Part shown: piece by piece, positions 24,679 to 32,896 of the stretch | How positions within the stretch are numbered: position 1 is the first letter of the stretch | How the letters are laid out: each line of letters begins with the position of its first letter | NCBI GenBank assembly: GCA_034660395.1 | Contig: JAYEJA010000161.1 | Span: 1 to 33,243, forward strand | Length of the DNA: 33,243 nucleotides | Source of the DNA: JAQVEM01 sp034660395 | GTDB taxonomy: Bacteria > Actinomycetota > Humimicrobiia > Humimicrobiales > Humimicrobiaceae | Direction: 5' to 3' | Made by a program: the position numbers and the translations under genes | Notes under the pieces: model-generated | The model's input: the letters and a program-made list of their open reading frames with translations, nothing else | Databases searched by the model: none | What the model was told of the DNA's origin: nothing

Positions 24679-27222
24679 ATGAGTTCAGGCCTGGTTGATT
24701 ATCTAAAGAAAAATACAGAGTATAAAAACAAATATTTTTACCGCCGCAAAAAATACAGAACCACATCATGTGATTTTAAAAAGCTTTATAAATCTTCCGA
24801 AAAATTTGCTGCGCTGCTCCGAAATTATAATATAAAAAAAGGCGATAAGGTAATAATAAAGGGGCAGAACAGCCCCGAATGGATAATGGCTTTTATGGGC
24901 TGCCTTATAAGAGGTGCAGTTGCAGTCCCCGTAGATATAAATTCCGGACCTGAATTTGAAAAAAAAGTCATAAGTGAAGTAAAACCTAAATTAATTGTCC
25001 GCGGCGAAGGCGAAATAGATAAATCATCAGGTATTAAATCGGTTAACATTGGTGATATTGAAGGAATTATTTCAGATTTGGAACCGGTTGAGGATATGGG
25101 AGAAAAAATTTCATCTCATGACATTGCGGAGATTATTTTTACTTCCGGCACTACAACCCGTCCAAAGGGAGTGATGATTACACACGGCAATATCGAATCA
25201 AACCTTGAATCTATCCAGCCGGTAATGGAAAAGTGGAAGAAGTTTTTCCGCTTTATGCGGGGTTTAAAGATTCTTTCGGTTGTTCCATTAAGTCACATGT
25301 ATGGTCAGCTGATTGGTATATTTGTACCCTTTATGATAAGAAGTTCCGTTGTTTTTATGGATAGCGTGAGTCCTCCGGAAATTATAAAAGCGATAAAGGA
25401 AGAGAAGATATGGATTCTCGGGGCCCTTCCGAAGATACTTGAGTTAATAAAAGACTATATGATAAAAAAATTTAATCTTGAAAGTGAAAAGTTCAAAAAG
25501 AAGTATGACAGATTTAAGAAAATTAAGTGGCCGGTAAGATTTACGGCTTTTTTGAATATACACTTTAAGATTGGCTGGAGGTTTATAGCTATAGTTGTGG
25601 GGGGAGCTTCTTTTGATAAGGATATAGACCAGTTCTGGAGATGCCTTGCATATACCATTTTCCAGGGTTATGGATTGACGGAAACGGCACCACTGATAAC
25701 TCTGGCCGACCCTACCCGGACAGGTGCCGGCTCTATAGGCGAAGCCCTAAAAGGGCTTGAGGTCCGGCTTGTTAACGGTGAGATATACGTGAAGGGCAGC
25801 AATGTGACTCCCGGATATTACAAGAATTATTCGCTGACAAAAAAGTCATTCTCAAAAGGGTGGTTTAAGACAGGCGATCTGGCCGAAATGGACGAGAAGG
25901 GTAATATATTTTTTAAGGGCAGAAAGGACTCAGCTATCGTCAGGGAGGATGGGATAAATATTTATCCGGAGGATATTGAGTCCGTACTGAAAACATTTGA
26001 CTCTGTAAGGGATAGCATGGTTCTTGGTTTGAAAGAAGACGGCAGCCTGAGGATTCACGCAGTTCTGATACTTGAAGATAACTTCAGGGGGGAGGCACGT
26101 GAGATAATAGATAAAGCCAATAAAAAGTTAAACGTATACCAGCGCATAAACAGCTGGAGCGTATGGGAAGGAGATGATTTCCCCAGGACTTCTACGGGGA
26201 AGATAAAAAGAGATAAGGTCTCAGAAGCATTATCAGAAGGAAAGGACAAAACAGTTGTTGCAGGCGGGAGGCATGCCGGAGGCAGGGAGACTTTAACGGA
26301 AGTTTTGAAAAGCTTAAAAAAGGTAAGGCTGGAAGATTTAAGAGGAGATTCGGAACTTGAAAGGGACCTGGGGCTTGATTCACTTGATATTGCACAGCTT
26401 TCCGGCATTATTGAGGATAAATACAATGTAGAGGTTGATGATTCTTATATAGGCAGAAACACTAAAGTCAGCGAGCTTGAAAAAATGATTGAGTTTCCTC
26501 CTGAAAAAAGCAAAAGAAAGATACCTTATTATAAATTCCCCTTCTGGCTGCCAGTCCGTATTTTAAGGGCAGTATTTCAATTTGTTTTATACCCTTTTAC
26601 CTTCCTGGTTTACCGGCTCAGGGCAGGGGGCAGAATAAAATTAAAAAACTTAAAAAAGCCGGTAGTTTTTGCTGCCAACCATACAAGCATACTCGATAGT
26701 TTTGTTATTCTTTATTCACTGCCCTTTAATATAAGAAGGAAGGTGGTAGTTCTTATGTCAATAGAATATCATTTTAAAAATTTCTTTTATCATACCGGAC
26801 CATGGTGGAGGAGGATAGCAGAAGCAGCGGGGTTTTATCTTCTCGTTAATTTATTTGTAAATGTTTCTCCTCTTTCAAGGACCTACGGTTTTAAGAATAT
26901 TATGGAAAATGCCGGGAGGATGATTGACGGGGGCTGGCATATCCTGATTTATCCTGAAGGGAGGGTTACTGATGATGGTGATATTAAAGGGTTCGAATCC
27001 GGTATTGGCGTGATGGCGCTTGATATGGAAGTTCCCGTTGTTCCTGTAAGGGTGAAGGGTCTTTTTAATATTTTAAGAAACGGGGTAATTCCATGGGGGC
27101 ATCTGCCAGGACGGCCTCTTGTAGAGGTAAAATTCGGAAGGCCCATGGAATTTAAAAAATCAGAATATAATGAATACAGGAAAGCGGCATCAATAATAGA
27201 AAATAAGGTAAAAGAACTTTAA
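24679..27222 (+). CDS. Tri-domain acyl-activating enzyme / acyl carrier / PlsC acyltransferase
   Basis: The 847-residue fusion is Aas-like in parts but in a different order. Residues 1-520 are an adenylate-forming enzyme: IIFTSGTTTRPKG (152-164), YGLTETAP (331-338), WFKTGDLAEMDEKG (395-408), and catalytic Lys508 in RTSTGK. Residues 540-605 are an acyl/peptidyl carrier domain with phosphopantetheine Ser568 (LGLDSLD). Residues 619-648 are hydrophobic and should anchor the protein. Residues 650-847 are PlsC-like, with the acyltransferase box H668-x4-D673 (NHTSILD) and YPEGR (758-762). It probably activates a fatty acid, loads it on its own carrier and passes it to a lysophospholipid at the membrane. 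E. coli Aas has PlsC first and no carrier domain. Confidence 0.88.
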   Translation: MSSGLVDYLKKNTEYKNKYFYRRKKYRTTSCDFKKLYKSSEKFAALLRNYNIKKGDKVIIKGQNSPEWIMAFMGCLIRGAVAVPVDINSGPEFEKKVISEVKPKLIVRGEGEIDKSSGIKSVNIGDIEGIISDLEPVEDMGEKISSHDIAEIIFTSGTTTRPKGVMITHGNIESNLESIQPVMEKWKKFFRFMRGLKILSVVPLSHMYGQLIGIFVPFMIRSSVVFMDSVSPPEIIKAIKEEKIWILGALPKILELIKDYMIKKFNLESEKFKKKYDRFKKIKWPVRFTAFLNIHFKIGWRFIAIVVGGASFDKDIDQFWRCLAYTIFQGYGLTETAPLITLADPTRTGAGSIGEALKGLEVRLVNGEIYVKGSNVTPGYYKNYSLTKKSFSKGWFKTGDLAEMDEKGNIFFKGRKDSAIVREDGINIYPEDIESVLKTFDSVRDSMVLGLKEDGSLRIHAVLILEDNFRGEAREIIDKANKKLNVYQRINSWSVWEGDDFPRTSTGKIKRDKVSEALSEGKDKTVVAGGRHAGGRETLTEVLKSLKKVRLEDLRGDSELERDLGLDSLDIAQLSGIIEDKYNVEVDDSYIGRNTKVSELEKMIEFPPEKSKRKIPYYKFPFWLPVRILRAVFQFVLYPFTFLVYRLRAGGRIKLKNLKKPVVFAANHTSILDSFVILYSLPFNIRRKVVVLMSIEYHFKNFFYHTGPWWRRIAEAAGFYLLVNLFVNVSPLSRTYGFKNIMENAGRMIDGGWHILIYPEGRVTDDGDIKGFESGIGVMALDMEVPVVPVRVKGLFNILRNGVIPWGHLPGRPLVEVKFGRPMEFKKSEYNEYRKAASIIENKVKEL

Positions 27223-27263
27223 ATGATATGTACCTGGTTTGATTAGCGCAACCTCTTTTTAAA

Positions 27264-27292
27264 TTTACACCGGGTTTGTATAAATATATAAT
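27264..27292 (+). promoter_or_regulatory. Promoter of the superoxide reductase operon
   Basis: TTTACA (27264-27269), a 17-bp spacer and a perfect TATAAT (27287-27292) lie 67 bp before the superoxide reductase ATG, which is preceded by AAGGAGG. It is the only convincing promoter seen ahead of the two-gene oxygen-defence operon. Confidence 0.7.
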
Positions 27293-27358
27293 GAAAAAAT
27301 AAGTCTTAAGAATAATAGGGAATGGTAATAAGTAAAGGCGAATAAAAAGGAGGAAATT

Positions 27359-27733
27359 ATGACTGAAAGATTTCAGATTTATAAATGCGGTAAGTGTGGA
27401 AACATCGTTGAAGTCCTTCACGAAGGAGACGGGGAACTTGTCTGCTGCGGCCAGCCCATGAAGCTGTATAAAGAAAATACTGTTGATGCTGCGCTTGAAA
27501 AGCATGTTCCCGTCGTTGAAAAGACAGAAGACGGTTTTAAGGTTAAGATCGGCAGTGTCGCGCATCCTATGGTAAGTGAGCATTATATTGAATGGATTGA
27601 GTTGATTGTTGACGGCATCAGCTACAGGAAATTCTTAAATCCCGGGGATGACCCTGAAGCTGAATTCTGTGTGAAGGGGGATAACGTAACGGCAAGAGAA
27701 TATTGCAATGTTCACGGGCTGTGGAAGAGTTAA
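27359..27733 (+). CDS. dfx: Desulfoferrodoxin (2Fe superoxide reductase)
   Basis: The 124-residue protein has both iron centres. The N-terminal desulforedoxin-like Fe(Cys)4 site is C10, C13, C29 and C30. The catalytic Fe(His)4Cys site is H49 (EKHVP), H69 (AHP), H75 (SEHYIEW), C116 and H119 (CNVH). The E47-K48 pair next to H49 is the conserved proton-donating motif. It reduces superoxide to peroxide in the cytoplasm without making oxygen, a hallmark of anaerobes. A strong AAGGAGG precedes the ATG. The flavodiiron gene follows after 8 bp. Confidence 0.96.
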   Translation: MTERFQIYKCGKCGNIVEVLHEGDGELVCCGQPMKLYKENTVDAALEKHVPVVEKTEDGFKVKIGSVAHPMVSEHYIEWIELIVDGISYRKFLNPGDDPEAEFCVKGDNVTAREYCNVHGLWKS

Positions 27734-27741
27734 ATAAGACA

Positions 27742-28920
27742 ATGCAAAAAATCAAGGAAAATATTTACTTTGTTGGAGCAATAGACTGGAAAAGGAAGCT
27801 ATTTGACGAACTGATTCCTTTACCTGACGGAACTTCATATAATTCTTATTTAATCAAAGGGTCAGAAAAAATTGCCCTGCTTGATAGTGTCGATCCTCCT
27901 ATGTTCGGTGTTTTAATTGATGAACTTAAAAAAGCGAATATAGAAAAGATAGATTATATCATCTCCCATCATGCCGAGCAGGACCACTCCGGTTCACTTA
28001 ATGAGCTTATAAAAAAGTATCCCGAAGCAAAAATAGTAACAAACCGGAAGTGCAAATCAATGCTTATGGATTTGCTTTTAATACCCGAAGAAAAATTTTT
28101 AGTTATTGATAATGGAGAAAAGCTTTCCCTGGGCGATAAAACATTAAAGTTTATCTTTACACCCTGGGTCCACTGGCCGGAGACGATGAGTACGTATCTT
28201 GTTGAGGATAAGATACTTTTTAGCTGCGACTTTTTTGGTTCCCATTATGCGACAGATGAGCTGTTTATGAAAGATAAGGATAGAATCTATAATGCTGCTA
28301 AACGCTATTATGCAGAGATTATGATGCCTTTCAGGAGCCAGGTGGTAAAAAACATTGAAAGGATTTCAGGTCTTGAAATTGATATTATTGCCCCCAGCCA
28401 TGGTCCAATCTACAATGATGTTGATTTCATAATAAATGCCTATAAAGAGTGGTCTTCTGATAAGGTTAAAAATGAGGTCGTAATACCTTATGTGTCAATG
28501 CACGGCACTACGGAAAAAATGGTTGAATATCTTACGAAAGCTCTGGCGGGGAAAAATATTTCGGTTAAAATTTTTCATCTTACCGACTCTGATATCGGTG
28601 AGCTTGCCATGGCGCTGGTTGATGCGGCTACGGTTGTGGTTGCCACATCCACAGTGCTGGCAGGTCCCCATCCTAACATAATTTACGCTGCATATCTTGT
28701 TAAAGCGCTCAGGCCTAAATTAAGGTTTATATCTGTAATTGGCTCGTACGGATGGGGAGGAAGGGCCGTCGAGATGCTTTCCGATATCCTGTCTCCTTTA
28801 AAAGCCGAAGTTATAAAGTCCGTAATTATAAAGGGCTACCCGGAAGAGGATGATTTCAGGCTGCTGGATGAGCTGGCAGAACAAATAAGTAATAAACACA
28901 GGGAAATCTCCCGGTTATAA
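27742..28920 (+). CDS. fprA: Flavodiiron protein (A-type flavoprotein)
   Basis: The 392-residue protein has an N-terminal metallo-beta-lactamase-like diiron domain (1 to about 243) with ligands H77-x-E79-x-D81-H82, H144, D163 and H220, spaced as in FprA. The C-terminal flavodoxin domain (about 246-392) begins VIPYVSMHGTTEKM, the FMN phosphate loop. It reduces O2 to water, and in some relatives NO to N2O. The frame is open from a TTG at 27703 inside the upstream gene; ATG 27742, followed by the conserved KENIYFVGAIDW, is the better start. No rubredoxin domain is fused and none is encoded nearby, so its electron donor lies elsewhere. Confidence 0.95.
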   Translation: MQKIKENIYFVGAIDWKRKLFDELIPLPDGTSYNSYLIKGSEKIALLDSVDPPMFGVLIDELKKANIEKIDYIISHHAEQDHSGSLNELIKKYPEAKIVTNRKCKSMLMDLLLIPEEKFLVIDNGEKLSLGDKTLKFIFTPWVHWPETMSTYLVEDKILFSCDFFGSHYATDELFMKDKDRIYNAAKRYYAEIMMPFRSQVVKNIERISGLEIDIIAPSHGPIYNDVDFIINAYKEWSSDKVKNEVVIPYVSMHGTTEKMVEYLTKALAGKNISVKIFHLTDSDIGELAMALVDAATVVVATSTVLAGPHPNIIYAAYLVKALRPKLRFISVIGSYGWGGRAVEMLSDILSPLKAEVIKSVIIKGYPEEDDFRLLDELAEQISNKHREISRL

Positions 28921-29019
28921 AAGGCGGTATTGTAAAATATGATAAAGCGGCAGGTATATGCGTGCAGGATTTTCAGCCTGGCCGGGGTTTATTTTTAAAA
29001 TTGGGATAACTGGAGGCAG

Positions 29020-29796
29020 ATGGGGCTTAGAGAAGAACTTGATAAATTATACTTAACATATAACCACATGAAGTTCGTTCACCCCGACCCTCTGGAATTT
29101 TTATATGATTATGAAAATATTGAGGACCGTGAAATCGCAGGCCTTATTGCTTCCTCCCTGGCATATGGAAGGGTGGCCCAGATACTTAAGAGCGTATCTC
29201 TGGTTCTGGATAAAATGAAGCCTTCTCCTTTAAAATTTATAAAGAAATCGGAATCTGATTCTTATATAACTTATTTTAAAGACTTCAAGCACAGGTTTAC
29301 CACAGGAGATGAGCTGTGCTGCCTGCTGAAAGGTATAAGGAACGCTTTAGAAAAATATGGTTCTTTAAACAATTGTTTTATAGAGGGCGGTAAGGAAAGC
29401 GGAGAGGTTATTCCCGCTATTTTGAATTTTGCAAGGAAACTTAACATCTTTTCAAAAAACGAATGCAGCAGCCTGGTACCTTCCTTTCTTGGAAACAGCG
29501 CTTTTAAAAGATTGAATCTTTACCTTCGCTGGATGGTGCGCAGGGATAATGTAGACCCCGGCGGCTGGAAGGGTATATCACCTTCGGATTTAATTATTCC
29601 GGTGGATACCCATATTCACAGGATTTCAGTTAAGCTTGGATTTACGGCAAGGAAGCAGGCAGATATTAAAACCGCTGTTGAGATAACAGATGTATTAAAA
29701 AAATTTGACAGCCGTGACCCCGTTAAATACGATTTTGCATTAACAAGACTCGGTATGAATAAAATAGAGGAGATTTGTTTAAAAAAACTAATTTAG
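29020..29796 (+). CDS. TIGR02757/DUF2400 family protein
   Basis: The 258-residue protein matches the DUF2400 family: DPLEFLYDY, then REIAGLIASSLAYGRVAQI (about 37-55), RWMVRRDNVDPGGW (about 169-182) and PVDTHIHRISVKLGF (about 192-206). The family is helical, resembles HhH-GPD DNA glycosylases, and is of unknown activity. A GGAGG precedes the ATG. It is probably a stand-alone gene, about 100 bp from its neighbours on either side. Confidence 0.87.
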   Translation: MGLREELDKLYLTYNHMKFVHPDPLEFLYDYENIEDREIAGLIASSLAYGRVAQILKSVSLVLDKMKPSPLKFIKKSESDSYITYFKDFKHRFTTGDELCCLLKGIRNALEKYGSLNNCFIEGGKESGEVIPAILNFARKLNIFSKNECSSLVPSFLGNSAFKRLNLYLRWMVRRDNVDPGGWKGISPSDLIIPVDTHIHRISVKLGFTARKQADIKTAVEITDVLKKFDSRDPVKYDFALTRLGMNKIEEICLKKLI

Positions 29797-29890
29797 TGTT
29801 TTTATCCTTTAAGGAATAATTGTATAATGGTAGAAATTTTAATGCTTTTAAAAGTATTTAACGAAATCTTAATTTTATAAGGAGCAGGTA

Positions 29891-31171
29891 ATGACAAAAA
29901 AAATTATTTCATACTTAAGGTATTTTCTGGTCGTAGCCCTGGTAGGAGTTCTTGTTTTAACTCTATTCCCGGGTACTCTTGGCGGAGGTGCGGCTGAACA
30001 GGTTCAGAGCTTTGTGACACGTTTTTATGTACAGTGCCTGGACAGGCAGCCGGATGCCGATGGCTTAAATGAATGGGTCAGCCGTCTTTTAAATGGCTCG
30101 AGGACCGGAGCGGATGTTGCAGAGGGATTTGTTTTCAGTAAAGAGTTTTTAAGCCACGAGTATTCTAATGAAGCATTTGTTACCATACTTTACAGGGCTT
30201 TTTTTGACCGTGAGCCGGATGCAAATGGTTATAGTTCCTGGCTTGATAGATTATCAGGCGGAATGAGCAGAGAAAAAGTTCTGGACGGATTTTTAAAATC
30301 CAAAGAATTCGCAACCCTGTGTGAGAACTATGGGATTACTCCGTATGAAGGTGCAACTACTACTACAAATACCACTACTGCCTCAACATCACTGGGCGGT
30401 TATAGCTCAAGCGGAGCAAGCGGCTTTCAGGCAGGCAGGAAAGTTAATTTTATAATCTGGGGAGATGATAGCGCTCATGACAGAGCAGGAGGAAGGATCA
30501 GCGGTAGAACCGACATAAATATATTCGTCCATCTGAACCTGGATACCGGGAAGGCATATCTGGTTACCATACCCAGGGATACGTGGTTTAAAGGGCGTAA
30601 GATAAACGGTTATCATGCCATAGGAGGAAATGATTATGCCGTAAGCATATTTGAAGAATTTACAGGTGCTGATATTGATTTTTATGTAATAACTGATTTT
30701 GACGGATTTGTTCCTCTAATCAATTATTTTGGCGGTGTGGACACAACAGTTGAAGAAAACATATCAGACTCATTTTCAGGATGTTATCTGACTCCGGGAA
30801 CACACCATATAAATGGTACCCAGGCACTTGCGCTGTCAAGAGCAAGACATGGAAGGTCACTGTATGGAGGTGGTGCTTACTCAAGGGAAAGGCAGTCCGC
30901 AATGCTTATAGCGGACCTGCTCCTTCAGAAGAGGTCAAGAGTAAACCCGGGTAATCTATCCAGCTTCTTAAATGCGATGGGTCAGTATATATGGACTAAT
31001 GTATCATTAAGCCAGGCATCGCAGATACTCCCTGTTATTAGCTCTATGGACAGGGGAGATATAACGATAACTACCTTCAAGTCATGGCCCCGGTGGTTTG
31101 GAAAATCAAGCGCAGTGGGTTATAACGAAGCAGAAAAAAATCAGTTTTTCAGAAATATACTCAATCAGTAA
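29891..31171 (+). CDS. LytR-CpsA-Psr (LCP) ligase with N-terminal DUF4214 module
   Basis: The 426-residue protein has a single N-terminal membrane anchor (about 9-27). A DUF4214 module follows with two repeats (about 38-88 and 94-144; DRQPDADGLNEWV and DREPDANGYSSWL), then a Thr/Ser linker (155-180) and an LCP domain (about 184-345). Key LCP residues are R206/D208, R229/D230 (TIPRDTW), R317-x-R319 (SRARHG) and R334-Q335. LCP enzymes move glycopolymers from a lipid carrier to peptidoglycan outside the membrane. DUF4214 is common in surface and glycan-related proteins. The glycosyltransferases downstream fit a cell-wall glycopolymer theme. AAGGAGCAGG is upstream and a candidate TATAAT lies at 29823-29828. 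Confidence 0.9.
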   Translation: MTKKIISYLRYFLVVALVGVLVLTLFPGTLGGGAAEQVQSFVTRFYVQCLDRQPDADGLNEWVSRLLNGSRTGADVAEGFVFSKEFLSHEYSNEAFVTILYRAFFDREPDANGYSSWLDRLSGGMSREKVLDGFLKSKEFATLCENYGITPYEGATTTTNTTTASTSLGGYSSSGASGFQAGRKVNFIIWGDDSAHDRAGGRISGRTDINIFVHLNLDTGKAYLVTIPRDTWFKGRKINGYHAIGGNDYAVSIFEEFTGADIDFYVITDFDGFVPLINYFGGVDTTVEENISDSFSGCYLTPGTHHINGTQALALSRARHGRSLYGGGAYSRERQSAMLIADLLLQKRSRVNPGNLSSFLNAMGQYIWTNVSLSQASQILPVISSMDRGDITITTFKSWPRWFGKSSAVGYNEAEKNQFFRNILNQ

Positions 31172-31229
31172 TGAGATTCAGTATGATGGTATAAAAAAGA
31201 AGTATTATTTAATTGTTTATTTAAAGATT

Positions 31230-31269
31230 AAAAGCACCTGATGCTGCCCGGAAGCAGCAGGTGCTTTTT
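31230..31269 (+). terminator. Rho-independent terminator after the LCP gene
   Basis: AAAAGCACCT and GCTGC pair with GCAGC and AGGTGCTTTT, with a three-base bulge and a short loop, ending in five T residues. It lies 58 bp after the LCP stop and separates that gene from the glycosyltransferase promoter. Confidence 0.88.
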
Positions 31270-31396
31270 GTATGGATTTGACCTGTTTTTTAAAATTATT
31301 TTCAAAAGAGCTTTTTGATAGAACATAGTTTCATGAAAAAAATGATTTTATAAATTTACAAAAAAATACCAGGGTTTATCATGGGCACGGTAATAA

Positions 31397-31425
31397 TTGA
31401 CAGGAACGGGTTTTGTAACTATTAT
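31397..31425 (+). promoter_or_regulatory. Promoter of the glycosyltransferase genes
   Basis: A perfect TTGACA (31397-31402), a 17-bp spacer and TATTAT (31420-31425) lie about 78 bp before the glycosyltransferase ATG. The remaining 330 bp between the LCP and glycosyltransferase genes holds only the terminator, this promoter and a 25-codon open frame at 31381 that I do not consider a gene. Confidence 0.72.
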
Positions 31426-31503
31426 TTGCATCAGATAAACGAACGGAATAAAAGATAGTAGAATTCCTTTATTATCAGGGAATCTTAAAAAGGAAGGTTT
31501 TTT

Positions 31504-31842
31504 ATGACAAGGGGCAGGCCAATAGTTCTGGTATCAAGTTATGTTCCCAGATTATGCGGGATAGCTACTTTTTGTGAGGAAGTAAGGGAATTTTTAAAAA
31601 AGGAATTCCCTGAAAGGGAAGTTCTTGTAATCAGCCACACGGATGGAAAAGGTGAGGGGGTTTATCCCATAATAGATACTTCTAACCGTTTCTGGTGGAA
31701 ACCTGTTGCAAAGAAGATTAAAAAGCTTTCACCATATGCGGTGCATATACAGCATGAATACGGCTTGTATGAGCATGTCGATAAAAGGGGGCATCGGGGA
31801 CCGGAACCAGGGGTTTATAGAATTTCTGGGTTCAATAAATGA
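31504..31842 (+). CDS. Disrupted glycosyltransferase, N-terminal part
   Basis: This part encodes the first Rossmann lobe of a GT-B glycosyltransferase: VLVSSYVPRLCGIATF (9-24) and VHIQHEYGLYE (80-90). From about 31787 the reading frame is wrong. In the +1 frame the text reads GGIGDRNQGFIEFLGS and then INELHI, a sensible continuation, whereas the frame as written gives an unlikely RGHRGPEPGVYRISGFNK and stops at TGA 31840. The protein truncated here lacks the acceptor and nucleotide-sugar sites and should be inactive. An AAGGAAGG precedes the ATG. Confidence 0.75.
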   Translation: MTRGRPIVLVSSYVPRLCGIATFCEEVREFLKKEFPEREVLVISHTDGKGEGVYPIIDTSNRFWWKPVAKKIKKLSPYAVHIQHEYGLYEHVDKRGHRGPEPGVYRISGFNK

Positions 31843-31857
31843 ATTACATATATTGTA

Positions 31858-32739
31858 GTGGAGCCGCATACGGTTCATGGAAGATTAAAGGAATTTGAAG
31901 AAAATTTTATTTACCAGTTATGTGAAGATTCCGATGTGGTTTTATTTAAATGTGATTACCAGAAGTGGAGACTGAACTGGACCTTTACCCAGAAAGGATG
32001 GGAAATGCCCAATAATATTATGATTGTTCCCCATGGAGCTCGGGTTGACAGGAGATGGGGAGAGAAAGGAATTCAAAAACTGAGAAAAGAGCTTAAATTG
32101 GATAAGATTAAGTATCTAAGTAATAACATAGTTGGTTTAATAGGATGGATACAGTCAAATAAAAGATGGGATATATTGACTTCTATATGGGAAGAAGTAT
32201 CCAGGGAAATAAAGAAAAGAACCGGCGAGGACTGGGACCTTCTGGCTGCAGGGACTATGAGGGATGAAGCACACAGGGAGGACTTCAAACAATATAAAGA
32301 AAGCCTGGAGATTCTGGAAAAGAAAGGTATTGCTCATTATTATGAATTTATCCCGAGGGGCGATATATATTATAAAGTAATAGCACTCAGTAAGTTTGTA
32401 GTTCTGCCCACTGTAGATGAAACACAATCGGGCACGCTGGCAAGAATTGTTGCTTTAAAGAAACCATATATAACGACAGCTCCGCTGGAGGGGCTGACAG
32501 CCCAGACTCTTGATAGCGAAGGCGGACTGTTATTTACAAATAAGAAGATGTTGAAAGAAAAAGTTATAAGACTTGCCTGTGACGGGAATTTAAGAAGAGA
32601 ACTTTCAAAAAATCTAAAAAACTATCTGAAAAAAAATGTATCATGGGGAGTTGTTACCAGAAAATACAGGCGTGCATACAGGTTCGCCCGGCTGAAAAAA
32701 ATAAAAGGAGAGGAAATAAACTTCCCTCCTGACTTTTAG
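31858..32739 (+). CDS. Disrupted glycosyltransferase, C-terminal part
   Basis: This part continues in the same frame as the N-terminal piece after TGA 31840-31842. Sense reading resumes at IVVEPHTVHGRLKEFEEN, then DVVLFKCDYQKWRLNWTF. A GT4-like second lobe follows (VGLIGWIQSNKRWD, then VDETQSGTLARIVALKKP, the EX7-type sugar-nucleotide site). The nominal GTG start at 31858 has no ribosome-binding site, so this is not an independent gene. Together with the N-terminal part it makes a protein of about 412 residues, probably adding sugars to a surface polymer. Confidence 0.75.
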   Translation: MEPHTVHGRLKEFEENFIYQLCEDSDVVLFKCDYQKWRLNWTFTQKGWEMPNNIMIVPHGARVDRRWGEKGIQKLRKELKLDKIKYLSNNIVGLIGWIQSNKRWDILTSIWEEVSREIKKRTGEDWDLLAAGTMRDEAHREDFKQYKESLEILEKKGIAHYYEFIPRGDIYYKVIALSKFVVLPTVDETQSGTLARIVALKKPYITTAPLEGLTAQTLDSEGGLLFTNKKMLKEKVIRLACDGNLRRELSKNLKNYLKKNVSWGVVTRKYRRAYRFARLKKIKGEEINFPPDF

Positions 32740-32896
32740 GTACTTTTCAAATCTTTCATGTTTTATAAATTAATATGAAGTTTTATAATATTAATATAAA
32801 ACTGATTTATAAACTTACTAATCTTAAATATTAAGATGTCATTAGATTACCGGGAAATATATATTCCCTGAATAAAATTAAGGGGGTGATGTCATT

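Noticed and set aside
26988..27000. GGGTTCGAATCC, a T-arm-like tRNA motif
   Set aside because: It lies inside the PlsC part of the 847-residue fusion gene (reading KGFESG) and no acceptor or anticodon stem fits around it.
31381..31458. 25-codon open frame beginning MGTVIIDRNGF
   Set aside because: It has no ribosome-binding site and overlaps the TTGACA/TATTAT promoter of the glycosyltransferase gene.
31840..31842. In-frame TGA as selenocysteine or recoded codon
   Set aside because: The surrounding residues make sense only in the +1 frame, so the TGA is out of the true frame; TGA is also a normal stop in other genes here, and no SECIS-like hairpin was seen.
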